A stretch of DNA of 64,000 nt, taken from NCBI RefSeq assembly GCF_015832195.1, contig NC_052017.1, positions 65,783,801-65,847,800 of the forward strand, given 5' to 3'. Of this stretch, positions 47,515 to 59,609 are shown one piece after another; the first letter of the stretch is position 1; the number at the start of each line of letters is the position of its first letter. Source of the stretch: Motacilla alba alba. Taxonomy: Eukaryota > Chordata > Aves > Passeriformes > Motacillidae. The translations under genes were made by a program, and so were the position numbers. The notes beneath the pieces were generated by a model, which was given only the letters and a program-made list of their open reading frames with translations, ran no database searches and was not told the origin of the DNA.

Positions 47515-49575
47515 TGGCATGGCTTAAAAGAATGTCATTATTTGAAAACTGGAGAAAGGGGAGAAGAGAAGGAATAAAAGATTATTAACTGCAGCAAATT
47601 TTTTTTTTCCCTCCCTAGGTAAGAAGCTGTGGCATTTGTATTAACAAAAAAGGTGATTTTTTTGTTTGATGCACATTCATACCTGATTCATTAATTTACA
47701 CAGAAGAATGAAGTCCACCTTTTCTCACTGCTTTTGTATGCAGAAAATTAGGAAATTTCACATTCTATTAGTTAGTGAACACAAAAATATCAGCTGACAA
47801 TCTCAATAAAATTAAACTTACTTTGCAAACAGAAAATGTCTACTGTCTTGTTTATAAGCACTATAATATTCTTGAGGAGACAGGGTCCTGCTGCCGCTGC
47901 CTTGGGACAGCCAAGGGCCTTGGCTATGGCAGGGAAGGTGCAGCTCTGTGAAACACCCAGAGCAATGCCCTCAGTGGCCATTGGTTTTGCCATGGGTAGT
48001 AATTATGGACAGATTCATCTTCTGACACTGGAGTAGATGAGTAAAATTACAACTGGTTACACACAAAATTATGATAAAATTAAAACCTCAAAATTTTAAT
48101 TTGTGCATGAAGAGCGTCTTGTTATTCATCAAAGAAAGTGAACTGGAAAGTTGTGCAAATGGCAAGGTACAGAGAGGAACTGGAAGCAGTGCAGCACACT
48201 AGGGAGATGTGCTCAAATGTTTCATCTTGAGCCTGAAAAAATAATTAATTTTATATTATCCATATGAACTTGTGTGTCTTCATGATTCTCATTTAATACA
48301 TTTCTTAACTTGGCTAATAAACCTTCAGTAATTATTTAAAATTTTACCTTTAGAGAAATTTTCGTGGAAAGTTTTAGATATTTATATTTTACATTTTTGC
48401 TTTTGAATATTGAAAACATTCAGATTTACCTTTGAAGATCCTGATTCATAGATGAGAAATAAACATAGCCCTGATGAGGAAGTTCTGGTGACTCTGCACA
48501 ATTACCTGCTAGGCTTCCATCCTGATATGGACATTGATACAGTGAATTTGTGCATTCAAAATGGCACTGCTCTATACCATTGAGAATTATATTAAATGAC
48601 CTGAAATAGCCTCTTATCCCATTACATCCCTACTTTTTTTACCACCATTCAGTCTTGCTGTCTATTCTCAAAGGAAATTAAATTTTTTGTCAGTTAATAC
48701 ACACCAACTTTTCTTTAATAACACTACTTTATTCTACAAATCTATACTCACCAAAAAGGAGCTGAAATTTTCAATTAAAAAGTACCCTTTTATTCATGAA
48801 GCCTCAAAGCATAACTAAAAGCAATGAGGTAGGTATTCCTCTAGTATGATAGTCCTTGTAATACAAGTATTGAAATAAAATTGCAAACTTGTGAATTGGT
48901 CTCCAAAACCTTTCACAAATTATCAGAATAAATTTTAAGGTCTTTTTACTTAAGACAAAAATATGCAAGAAGCTATTTGGGTAAATGTGCAATGCTATGG
49001 GACACTACAAATAATAATAATACTGTCAAGCTGTGCATTTTCTAACTGTGATCAGGCAACTGAAAACCAGATATAGAAAAACAATGCCATTTGTCCTTGA
49101 AGTGGTTGCAAAGAGCTGCAATGAGAGGTGTTCTTCCATGTCGAATGTTCTTCATTTCGATACTCAGTTCAAATACTGTCATTCTGCATACGATTGTAAT
49201 GGATCAAACAGTTGTGACAATGTGTGAGGTCCATGTAGGACATCCTTTGAACTCAGCACCAGTGTACTGAACAAGGATTTCAGATTTAGATACAGACATA
49301 CTCTTTCTCCCCACCATACCTTCCAAACACTCAAAAGTATACAAATATTCATGGCAAATTAGCCAATGCAGTGGGTACATTTCCTGTACAAGAACTATGA
49401 ATTTTCCTCAGTGCAGGCTCCAACATACCACTTCTTAGCTTTCACAGTCTTCAAAAGAGAGAATCTCCTTGAAGAATGAGGGATTTCTTTCATAGCTGTG
49501 ATTTAGCCCATCATGAAATATATATCCCTAAGGTTTCTTGTACCAATTTTTTAAGAAAACTCTTACTTTAGTCAG
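47515..49575. other. Unassigned noncoding DNA
   Basis: No named repeat or gene is recognised. A GC-richer patch near 47880-48000 carries opposing 66-67-codon frames without known motifs. Confidence 0.5.
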
Positions 49576-49576
49576 C

Positions 49577-49618
49577 ATTTACCACTTTATATTTACCACT
49601 TTATATTTACCATTTTAT
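49577..49618 (+). repeat. Three-unit 14-bp tandem repeat
   Basis: ATTTACCACTTTAT occurs at 49577-49590 and 49591-49604, with a one-base variant at 49605-49618. Confidence 0.9.
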
Positions 49619-49801
49619 ATTTCAATAAACCCTGAATGGATAACAGCTGGTGATCATTGATTTATTTTAAAACATCTCCTTGAATGCTTTCTGAAAGTGA
49701 GAGCACTAGCTACTTTTACAAGTCAGGTCGGCAACTGTTTCTTCACTCAGAGATTATTAAGGGATGTAATTTTTTTTGTGTCTGCGTTCACCAGTGCAAG
49801 T

Positions 49802-49835
49802 GGAATGGAGCTTAGATGGGAATGGAGCTTAGATG
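49802..49835 (+). repeat. Perfect 17-bp tandem duplication
   Basis: GGAATGGAGCTTAGATG is present twice head to tail with no mismatch, which suggests a recent duplication. Confidence 0.9.
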
Positions 49836-49969
49836 GGACTGTTTGTTAGCTGTGCTAACCAGACTGGGTAACAACCAGGAGGTGATTGGTAATAATTGAT
49901 GCTACCAATGCTCAATCCTTTTTTCTCTTCATTACAGTATCTGAAACAAGGCAAATAATGCCAAGGGTA

Positions 49970-50059
49970 TGGGTTTGGACTCCATATGGGCCATCCACTT
50001 CAGAGTTGGACTTGATGATCCTTGTGGGTCCCCTCCATCTCAGAATATTCTGTGATTCT
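49970..50059 (+). mobile_element. Short CR1 LINE 3' terminus (plus strand)
   Basis: The segment ends GAGTTGGACTTGATGATCCT, TGTGGGTCCCCTCCATCTC, AGAATATTCTGTGATTCTT. This is the same CR1 3' end type as at 47.5 kb, extended by a few more words upstream. It is 5'-truncated, and its left end is uncertain. Confidence 0.88.
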
Positions 50060-51465
50060 TCTGAGAACAGCTACTTTGCAACTGATGCCATCATGACATT
50101 TACTGCTGGTTCCTGTCTATACCACAACTCATCATTCAGTATGCAAAGCTGTTATTCAAACCCCTTGCCCCTCTGCCATGTATATATAAATATATATATA
50201 TATTAATGTTTTTATATTTAACTTTTTTTATAAGCCCATCAAGTTACACAAAATACTTCAGAATGGAGGAACATTCTGCTCTAACTGTGCAGTTTAGAAG
50301 CTAAATCATACTGTAAACGTCACTCTCTTTGTGTTAATTATTTGTGAAAAATATTTGCACTGGCAACAATAAGTAATTGCAAGGCTACCTGTTGTTAATA
50401 AGAAGGTTGAATGTGCATTTATCACACACATCAAGAAACAGCCAGCAGATATTCTAACTCATAATTCTGAAAACATATTGCAACAGACTTTTTATTTATA
50501 ATATGTAAACAAACTATATGTATTTGAATACTAGACACATTGATAAGTAGCACTTTTTCTCTATTTAAATAAATCTGGCAGTACATGATTAAATTGAATT
50601 TTCTCCAGTTCTGCCTTGGATAAATTGCAGTACTTTCAAAATAACATATAACCTCAGCAAATTTCAGCAAAGATTTAAAACATGTGAGATACAAAAGAAA
50701 ATGCAGCTCACCAGGTTTTCATGTCATCAATGCTGCAACTCAGTAGTGGAATGTCATGAAGCATTTTTAATTGTATTTAAAAAAACCCAAACGCTCAAGA
50801 TCTTTTTTGCAAGTTGTTAACCGATGCAACCCACACTCTCAATGATTTACAAGGTCACATCATTCTGCAACTAAGGTTAAAATATACTACTACTACTAAT
50901 AATAATAGTAGTAACAACAAGAATGATACACAAAGTTATGTGGTGGTGCCACAGCCCAGATTCTTAAAGTTTGTTATGTGCATTAATGTAATCCTGAGGT
51001 CCTAAGTCATGTGAAACACTAAGGCCAGATTCTTACACATCATGTTAAAGAGATATTTGGAGGCAAAGCACAGCTCACGTTACTGAGGTCATCAGAATTT
51101 GTCTCCTTGTTAAGGTTTGGAAAAATGAAAAAGATCCAAATCAATTGCCAACATCATGCAGTTCCACTGCTAGCCTCTGGAAAACGTTGCAAAATAAAGT
51201 CACTGAAAGTGATTAACAGGAAACACAGAAAGTTTTAGTGTTTTCAGGAAAAGAGAAAAATAAATAAAAGCTCTTTAGAAAGCTTAGAGACATTATATAG
51301 AGTTTTCGGTGGTGGGTTTTTTCACTAGAAAAAGAAAGAAAATCCAAGCAAGACTGGCTAAGCTTTCATTGCTTTATAAATAACTTCTCTTTACATTTTA
51401 TTTACCCAGAATTATATTATTTTTACGTCTCGATGCCAAGAAATCCAGTTAGTAAAGTACCAGAT
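50060..51465. other. Unassigned AT-rich DNA
   Basis: No gene is recognised. It includes a TA-rich patch at 50178-50205 and a trinucleotide series (ACT, AAT, AGT, AAC) at 50886-50920 that forms a weak self-complementary run. Confidence 0.5.
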
Positions 51466-51470
51466 TCTTT

Positions 51471-51504
51471 TATTTGATTTTATTTGATTTCATTTGATTT
51501 CATT
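51471..51504 (+). repeat. 10-bp tandem repeat
   Basis: Units TATTTGATTT, TATTTGATTT and CATTTGATTT are followed by a partial CATT. Confidence 0.9.
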
Positions 51505-51559
51505 AGGGACCATCAGCCTTGCTGCTTAAGTGCCCAACTACTGTTTGCAGTTAAACATT

Positions 51560-51780
51560 CATTAGGGAATCCCCAGTGGGTTCATTCATTTCACTGAGGT
51601 CCAATTACATTGCCACAAAAGCAGTTTTTGCAGCAATTAGCTGATTTTTCCTGTTTATGTTCTGTGTCTTTAGGAAGACGACTATTTTGTGGAGGTCAGA
51701 TTTTTAATTAGGCGCAATTTAGGGCCAATAAGAAAACTGATAATTTACTAAATAGCTGTTGTGGACTTAACTGCTCAGAG
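51560..51780. promoter_or_regulatory. Candidate conserved noncoding element
   Basis: A TTTTTAATTA (51701-51710) is followed directly by GGCGCAATTT and a CCAAT box (51725-51729). Further CAATTA motifs lie at 51602 and 51633. The stretch has no frame or repeat and reads like homeodomain-rich enhancer DNA. The call is inference from texture and motifs. Confidence 0.3.
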
Positions 51781-51803
51781 CTGAGGTAAATAACACAACA
51801 GGG

Positions 51804-51829
51804 ACACCAGGAATAAGCTCTCCTGGTGT
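51804..51829. other. 9-bp perfect hairpin
   Basis: ACACCAGGA (51804-51812) and TCCTGGTGT (51821-51829) are reverse complements around an 8-nt loop. Confidence 0.7.
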
Positions 51830-51849
51830 GCAGAGCTCAGAGCCCCATG

Positions 51850-52915
51850 GTGTAAGGAATAGATTATGTGTTAAATGGCTGTCAGGGCCCTCTTTCTGTC
51901 GCCTCTATCGCCATTTGGCCTCACCTCAAGAGCCACCACGTTATTAGCAGCGGGAACAGGGAAGCCAGTCTGGAAAAGTACCTGCAGAGAGCTGCTGGCT
52001 TCAGGTGGCTGCAAAAAGATCTCAGGGTGAAAGAAAACACCAAAAAAAAAATCAGGTTCTGCTCCCTGAAAATTTGGCAGCACCTTCATCAACTGCTGCA
52101 TCCCATGAAACAAATGATATTCAAGGGTGTGTGCAGTGTGCTCACAGTTACTACAAGTATGTTCTTACCAAAGTGGATTACTCTGATAGTTTGGATTTCT
52201 GCAAAGGTCTGTGCTTTCTGCCCTCAAACAAGCCACTTTATTTTTTTCAACAATGAGCACAAGTTGCCTTACACTTTGGGAAACCAAGAACTGTGAGAGT
52301 TGATGAAGAGCACTCATTTAAAGTGAGATCTTCAGAGAATCATAAATGTCTTCTGAAACATTCTAAGCAGATTTGCCACCTCAAAATTTGCTCATCTAAA
52401 GACCATGATAGTTGAATATCAGCCATAGAATCACAATGAAATTTCTGAAGAGACTTATAGCTGGCTGAAATGTCTCTCTCTTACAGGAAATAGGTAAGGA
52501 AGGGCCAGAAGGTCACTGGATTTTTTCTTCAACCTTTGACCCAGTACTCAACTACAAAGTCATAGCCAGGCACGTAAATAAGCAATACCATCAAGAAATG
52601 TATGTTACGAACACTGAAATTTCTTTGCCAGTCACTATTCCTAGCAGGATTTATAAAAACATTAAAAAGAGTAGGCCAGAAATTCCTGTATTTTCTAGTG
52701 AGAAGAAAAATGTACAATTAAGCTGTAAATGTGCAAAGAAAATGTATGATGGCTTTGTGTCTGAGTGTATGCAAAAATACAACAGAATAATTTTGGAAAA
52801 CATGGTATCTTGATAAAAACACACTCTACATCATGGATCTTGTTCTGCCCATGAAAATTCCCCATGCTGGCATACAGCCCTTAACCGTGGATACAGTTTT
52901 TAGGTTTATTTAATT
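51850..52915. other. Unassigned DNA with a 142-codon frame
   Basis: A plus-strand frame 51868-52296 is open for 142 codons, with two other frames across it. Its first third lies in a GC-richer patch with a few CpG. There is no signal peptide, domain or motif that I recognise, and the length is within chance for this window. It could hide an old coding exon, but nothing decisive is seen. Confidence 0.35.
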
Positions 52916-52991
52916 AAAAAAAAAAAAAAAACCAAAAAAAAAAAAAAAAAAAACAAAAACAAAAAAAAAAAAAAACAAAAAAAAAAAAAAA
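52916..52991 (+). repeat. Long A-rich tract
   Basis: About 76 bp of A are interrupted only by single C or CC. It may be a retroposon tail or an expanded A repeat. No element body is recognised to its left. Confidence 0.95.
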
Positions 52992-52994
52992 CCA

Positions 52995-54110
52995 GAAAGC
53001 CTATTATTAGGCAGTTATTCCCTGCCTCATTTTTTAGCCAAAAAAGCATCACTTTCTTTGTTTTCAACTCATCAGGTTTCCTTATACATAGAAATAAGAA
53101 TGAAAGATGCTGGCTAAAAAAACCTAAGAAACTGAGCAGTTATATTTCAAGACGCTGAAACCAAACTCTCAGATCAGTGGTAAACCAAAGACCATCTCTG
53201 TAAGGTGGTCTGAAAGGAATCCATGCTGTGGGTGTACAGACAGTGACTCTATGGTCTGAGCTACCTAATACAATGTAAGTTCTGTTCAAACTTGCATCCT
53301 CCCTTCAGTGAGGGGTCTTAAACCCGTAAGTAATAGAATAACAGGAATGCATGAATTCTTTGCACACAGTCAAACATGCATAGAGTTGAAGAAGGCCTGT
53401 CTTTTCTAATATTTTTCGAAGTACTTTTTACATTTCAGAGAAAGATTAGAGGGTTCTGAAGCAAATGGACAAATTTGTAAATATGGTATTACAAGAGTAC
53501 AATACAATAAGCAACACACTTTGCAACATAAACTCCTAATTACTTTGGAAAGCAAACTTCGTTTTGAGTCCAGCTTGACTTGCAAAGAACTCAGGGTGGT
53601 AATTAATAACAATCAGCCACTGAAGTAACTTTGTACAAATAATGTGCTGAACTATGTCCCAAAAGGGCTAAAAAAACCACATGGACTTCAGCACGAACTC
53701 AGCCAAATGAAAAAAAGAAAAAAAAAATATTGCAAGCGACTTAATTTTGTACTTTTTATGCTTAGCTATTCCCTCAGTGTATTACACATCATACCTCAAA
53801 GGCCAGGTTTTTTGTCATTAACATAATCAGAAATGCAATTTTCGTAATACAAGTCATATAAACAATGAGCTGAGGGCAGCTAGGGGACAGGTATCATCCA
53901 CAGCATGCAGCACTAGTGGAAAGACAAATACAATTAAGTGACAAAGAAACATTACTATTACAGTGAGAATAAGTTCCAAGTACATGAGATAGAGAGACAT
54001 TTTCACAGCTCAGAGAGGCATCTCAGTCAAATATCCTGTTATTTGTCAGTTCACATCCCTCTGCATGGGGAGAACAGTAGGGCAGCAGGATATAGGGACA
54101 GAAGTGAGCT
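52995..54110. other. Unassigned noncoding DNA
   Basis: No gene or named repeat is recognised. Confidence 0.5.
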
Positions 54111-54116
54111 GTTAGA

Positions 54117-54190
54117 CCATAGGATCATAGGTAAGTTCAGGTCAGGTCAGAGGAGACCGAATCCAACCTCCTGCTCAAAGCTGGGTCAAC
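54117..54190 (-). mobile_element. Short CR1 LINE 3' terminus (minus strand)
   Basis: The plus strand reads CATAGGATCATAGGTAAGTT and then 'caggtcaggtcagaggagaccgaatccaacctcctgctcaaagctgggtcaac'. This is the antisense CR1 3' end ('ggttggaagggacctctggaggtcatctagtccaacctcctgctcaaagcagggtcaac'). It is under 80 bp and strongly truncated. Confidence 0.85.
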
Positions 54191-54262
54191 TTCATTCATT
54201 CTTTTGTGACAGCATATACATTAACTAGTTCAGCTAAAATAGCATATATAAAATAACATAAA

Positions 54263-54274
54263 TATATCTATCTA

Positions 54275-54307
<33 letters not shown>

Positions 54308-54309
54308 AC
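54263..54309 (+). repeat. ATCT/AT/ATGT compound microsatellite
   Basis: Short ATCT and AT units run into about six ATGT tetranucleotides. Confidence 0.95.
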
Positions 54310-57300
54310 TAATTGTAGGTATTAAAAAGTTTTACAAGTTAATCCTGGCTTTTTAAGGAAATTAATCTTATCACACTTCTCATACTGTCTCTCAGTTACT
54401 GCCAGGTGTTGGCCCACACCATCCCTGTTAGCTGAAGGTTTAGAGGTGTGAAGGCTTGCAGAGACAGAGAGGAACAGCGGTTTTATGAGAAGCCAAACTA
54501 TAGAAAAATCTTCAAACAAAAATTTTACCTTAGTAGAGCCAGAATTAACTAAATATCAGACTTGAAAACATTGAAAAGCAGGTCTCATACTGCCTCCTTT
54601 TAGATACCCCATCTCTTCCCTAGATGCAGCTGGAAAACAGAATGGCAGGCTCAGAAGGGGCAAGCACTTCACACTGCCAATGCAACTAGAAGTCCAAAGT
54701 AATAGAAATCCCATAAGAAAGGGAATTTTCTCCCATTTGCAGGATAGGTAGACAATTTGATCTGGTGCCAATGAGGCCATCTATTTGAGGACCATCTCAT
54801 CTTCAGATTTTCTTTCTTTCTGCATAACAACTTACAAGTGAATCTAGCACTTCTAGACCTTATAGAGGTTAAAGAAGGCTGCTTATCCTAAGGCTTTATA
54901 TCATCATCCTGATCTTCTCCCTGTGAAAACTAAAAAACATTCCCAAAGTCTTCAGCTGTAGAGGGACCAAGTTCTGGAAAGCAGCATTGAAATAATTTCA
55001 TGGGCATGTGATTGACCATTTTTTGCAGGTATTTCTTCCATGTTTATATACTCCTTTGAAGAGTACAGCACAACAGTCATGTCACAATCTGTGCTGCTCT
55101 GTTCACCTGTTCATCCTTTCTCCTCAGACAGAATTTTGAAATCCAATAGGTGCCAATTCTGCATACAGTCCTGTAAAAAGTCTTAATTGTTTAGTTAAGC
55201 TTAAAATTATATTTGGCAGATTGTTAGGCCAGGAAGTTGGTTGAGGTCACCTGATGTTTAAAAACTAATTGAAAACAGGCAACTGCTTTATTACTTTAAC
55301 TGTACATCTCAAAACTGACTGCTAGGCATTCATGTACCACAAGAGATGTACAAGGTGGGCATCTTTTCTAGTAATGTGTCAGCAACCTTTTAGAGAAATA
55401 CAAGAGAGGAACAAATAGAGAATCATTCTTAGCACAGTAGGAGCCTTTGAAGGTTCTCCTGACTTCAAACCTCAGAGGCAAGAACAATCTTAATAACAAA
55501 TACTATAATATCACGAAATAACCTGTTACACTGAGATACACTGCAGGTCTAGCAGTACTTGGTTCAATGTGTGCATGAAGGGCAGTGATGGTGCTTTTGA
55601 GCAAATCATTCTCATGTGTAAAAATTCATTGCTAAGTGTGTTTTATTAAACACCAAAAAATTCACTAAGAAATTACATTTCCTAATTATAGGATACCTGC
55701 AGAGCCAGAAAATTTATCAGTTTCACTCAGAGTATTTTGTCACTGTGTTTTGCACAGAGAAAGAACAAAAAAACAAAAAAAAAATTTCTTTCTCTTGCCC
55801 TCCTCCTGTGATTGCACAAATGGTAGCTACTACATTGTGATTACTGATCTGCACATTAGAAAAAGAAGGCTGATCAAATATGGTTAAAGAGCCAATTTTC
55901 AAATATGATTAATTTGTCTGATTTAATATTCTGAAATTTTCAACTGACCTTAGGCCACATTCTGGGTGAACAATCAGTAATTTTTAAATAAACCTGTTTT
56001 CAATAAAGGGGAGGGAGCAGAGAGGAATTGAGAAAATTAACAGCTAAACTGATCTGCTAAATTTTGAAACAAAGAAAAGAAGTACAGTCCAAGGTGTAAT
56101 AACCTTTAGATACAAGCGAGCCAGAGCAGCATTTTGCACCTGAACTATAAAACCACATACTGAAAACTAACTTCAGTGCCAAGTAACATGCCATGGAATC
56201 ATTCCACATTTAATGAAATCACATGGGGTGTAAGTCAGGCCAGAAATCTGACCTTGGTTTTAATTTGAAACTGACAAAAATTTAGCTGTAAAAAAGCACA
56301 TTTGCTTTTTAACAGTGTGATGTACTGTGCATTCATTCAAACACCATAATTATTACAATCATCACCTGTTCTGCTTCATCTCAGTCTTTTTTTTTCTGAA
56401 ATCATTTCATCTGTTGTTTCCAAACCTAAATGTGACAATGATTTCATTTTCAACAGCACGAAGTGATTCAGCATTCAACATTAATCACTTCATTCAACAT
56501 GAAGTGATTCATTCCTTGTCTAGAGAGTGTCCTTAGAAAAGATAAGCTACAAAATTATTAAACAGCATCTAGATACCAGCAAGTCTCAAGAGCCTACAGT
56601 GTGCTCCCAAGAGCAACAGAGTTGACAGAGGGATTCAGATATTCAGGTGACTTCAGAATAAAACCTTTATCTTAACATTGCCTTTAACATTTATCTTTTA
56701 CTTTAAAGAAGTGGGAAGAGGAATCCTATTACTCAACAGTCTGCAGTCCCACAGATTGGAGGTGTGAAAGGGTAAGTACTGTGACACATGAAAGCAATCC
56801 ATCACATCTTCCCTTTTCCCAGCACCAGAGGATGATGAGAAGACAAGCACATGCATAATACATCATATTGTCTAGGAGATGGTTGTTCACTTCTAGTCTA
56901 GCAGACACATTCCCAAAGCTCTCCATGCTTTCCCACCATTTGCCATGAAAATGTGTCGTGTGCTGATTTGCTGTCATGATGGTGAGGCACTCAATTCATG
57001 TGACAGATTCCAGGAGTAAAGCTAGCTGTGCCAAAATTGGCAAAGTCTTCCTCAAAACAACATGATTGGTAACACCAATGCCTCTGCCAGGCCCTTGCTT
57101 TTGACCATCTCTGTTTCCTCTTTTAAACAACTCTCCCTGTTCATTGCCAGTCCAGAACCTCTCCCCACTGACAAAACTGCAGGCAATAGTGGAGTCACCA
57201 GCTTGGAAGTCAGGCAGGAGCCCTACCTGTCAGCTCCTAACTTCCAGCAAAAAACCAGGATATTACAGACAGTAATGCAATATTACTAGCTAGAAAATGG

Positions 57301-59405
57301 ATCGCTCAGGAGCACATCTCCAGAGCCTGAAAGAGAATAGAATAGATCCAGCTAGTGAGAACCATGGCACTTGACATCAGCTCTGTCACTGCACAAGACA
57401 GGAGGAAATCTGCTTCCTTGCCTTTTAAGTGAAGTAGTGTTTCTTCCACTCTAGGCAGACAGGGTAGGAGCAGCCATACAAACACACTGTGTTTGTAGCT
57501 AGATCATATCTTTGTTTCCTATAGTGAAAATAATGTCCCCACTACAGAATCATCTTTCCTCTCCCACCTCTCTCCTCCATCTGGTGGTCAAGGCTGAATC
57601 CTCATGTTGTTTCTGGGAAATTGGCCAATCTAAAAGCATCAGCTCTCAAAAAGTTCCTAAGAAGCAGCTTGAGTCACAGTATCCCTTTTTCACCCAATTG
57701 CAGCTTTTTTTTAGCTGTAAAAAGCTGTCAAGAAAGGAGTGGGCTTGCCCTGGAAAACAATACAGGTGTATCCAGTTAACGGCAGAGATTTTGCCACAAG
57801 ACAGCCACTCCAGCATCCAGTAGAGCACAATTCCTATAGCAAACCCAGATCGCACTTGCAGGCAATGCTAGTTTAAAAGCTCAGGTTGGTGACCTGCTCT
57901 CCACCTGAATGCAGTACACACTCGATTTATTGCAGAACAGCCTCAAAATCTGCCAACTACTGTGACAGGGACATGGTGTTTATTCAGTAAAAGCTTCTGT
58001 TTGCTCAGGAAAGCCCTCAGCTATCTCCTGCCCAGCTGGGGATCTCTGTTCCTGGGGATAATCTGAAAATACATACAGAGTGCCACAGGGGGATCAGCTG
58101 GTCTTTCACAGAGTTTTCTTTACATGTCTGTAATTGAGAATCATTCAGTCTGTCCTTAGACCTGGCCTTTCCCCTTTCTCCCACTCTACCTTGCAGAAAT
58201 AGAAACTGGTAACTGTTGGGAAAAGTTTACCACCAGGAAAATGTGTCTTTTTACCAATTACTGAAAGCACATTTCATTTCACAAGCCATTACACAAACCA
58301 GCCCTGTAGACTTTGAACAGCCCTAGCGACAAGTCACTCCTTCCCAGTCCACCCATGACATATTAAATAAGACCAGTCTGTGGTCTTCAGGGCAGCCAGG
58401 ACAAGGGTTAGAAATGCAGAAATCTTGACTCCATGTTTCAGAAGGAAACATTGGTTTATTTAAGATGCATCAGAAAGCGAGACAGGAATAGAAAGGAATG
58501 AATAACAAAGGCTTGTGACTTCCAGAGAGTCTGAACCAGCTGCATCCTTGATTGGTCATTAAGTAGAAACAGCCAACATCGACCCATCAAGGATGCACCT
58601 GTTGCATTCCACACTAGCAGATAATAATTGTTTACATCTTGAAGCTGAGGCCTCTCAGCTTCTCAGGAGAAGAAAATCCTGACAAAAGTATTTTCATAAA
58701 ATATCATGGCTACACCAGTCCCTGCTAGGACCACATCAAAGAAACACACTGGCCACTGAATATTCATTGGGAGCCATAGAGTAAACCACAGAAGTGGGCA
58801 ATGCCTCCCAGAGTCCACATCCACAGCAATTTCTACCAAGACTGAACTGGAGTACACATGTTGGCAACTGTGTAAATCTTGGATAAATGTTTTATTCTGC
58901 TGCCATGGGAAGAGTGCTTGGCAAAAGAAGCAAAGAGGAGCAAGACAGCTTTGGGAAATGGGCAATATGAAATGTTGTTTGCTCCACTTCCTCATTTACC
59001 TTATTGCATATATGCAAACTGCAACGCGAAATACAGTCATTTTGACACAGAAAATAATGCTGAAAACACCATGAGGAGACAAGAATCTTATTATTTTAAT
59101 ATTAATATTATTATTGTGTGTAGTACTCGAATACTTCTGTTTATGTTCCTCAGGTTGTTTTCTGAGTTAATTATGCAACTACTTCATAAAATGGCCTTGA
59201 TTACCTGTAATATCCATATAGAAAGTGGAATTTGCTGGAAAAGCAAGAAATATGGCACTAACAGGAGCAAAAAAAACCAAAATTAAACCCATTGCATGAA
59301 ACTTTGTAAATCAAGAAAATTTTCATATGAGCAGAAAGACATTGATCAATAGCTTTGGTGCTCACTTGCATCAGTTGACAAGCAGTTCATCAAATGGCTT
59401 AGATA
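54310..59405. other. Unassigned noncoding DNA
   Basis: No gene or named repeat is recognised in about 5 kb. Frames of 70-135 codons (57512-57823 plus, 58663-58995 minus, 58879-59286 plus) overlap or conflict and show no known motifs. Confidence 0.5.
56483..56509. other. 11-bp perfect hairpin within a GAAGTGATTCA direct repeat
   Basis: AATCACTTCAT (56483-56493) and ATGAAGTGATT (56499-56509) pair perfectly around the loop TCAAC. The same GAAGTGATTCA word also occurs about 40 bp upstream (56460-56470) and the word CATTCAACAT is repeated, so the locus mixes direct and inverted copies. Confidence 0.8.
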
Positions 59406-59410
59406 CACAT

Positions 59411-59608
59411 AAAATCACAGAATCACAGACTGGCTGAGGTTGGAAGAGACCACTGGAGGTCACATAGTCCAAGCCACCTGCTCAAGCAGAGCCATCTGGA
59501 GCTGGTTCCCCAGGACCACATCCAAATTGCTTTTGAGTACCTCCAAGCATGGAGCCTCTCTGGGCAACCTGTGCCAGTGCTTGGTCACTCTCACAGCAAA
59601 AAAGTGAC
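59411..59608 (-). mobile_element. CR1 LINE 3' end (minus strand)
   Basis: The plus strand starts AAAATCACAGAATCACAGAC, the antisense tail with CACAGAAT units. It continues with GGCTGAGGTTGGAAGAGACC, ACTGGAGGTCACATAGTCCA, 'gccacctgctcaagcagagccatctggagctggttccccaggaccacatcca', and 'gcatggagcctctctgggcaacctgtgccagtgcttggtcactctcacagcaaaaaagtg'. This is one of the clearest CR1 copies in the window. It is 5'-truncated inside the 3' part of the ORF2 region. Confidence 0.96.
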
Positions 59609-59609
59609 T

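Noticed and set aside
43935..47993. Two minus-strand frames (43935-44156 and 47790-47993) with vaguely similar 'PMAT' and 'ALGC' words
   Set aside because: The nucleotide alignment does not hold beyond a few bases such as GTGGCCATTGG, so I treat the similarity as chance.
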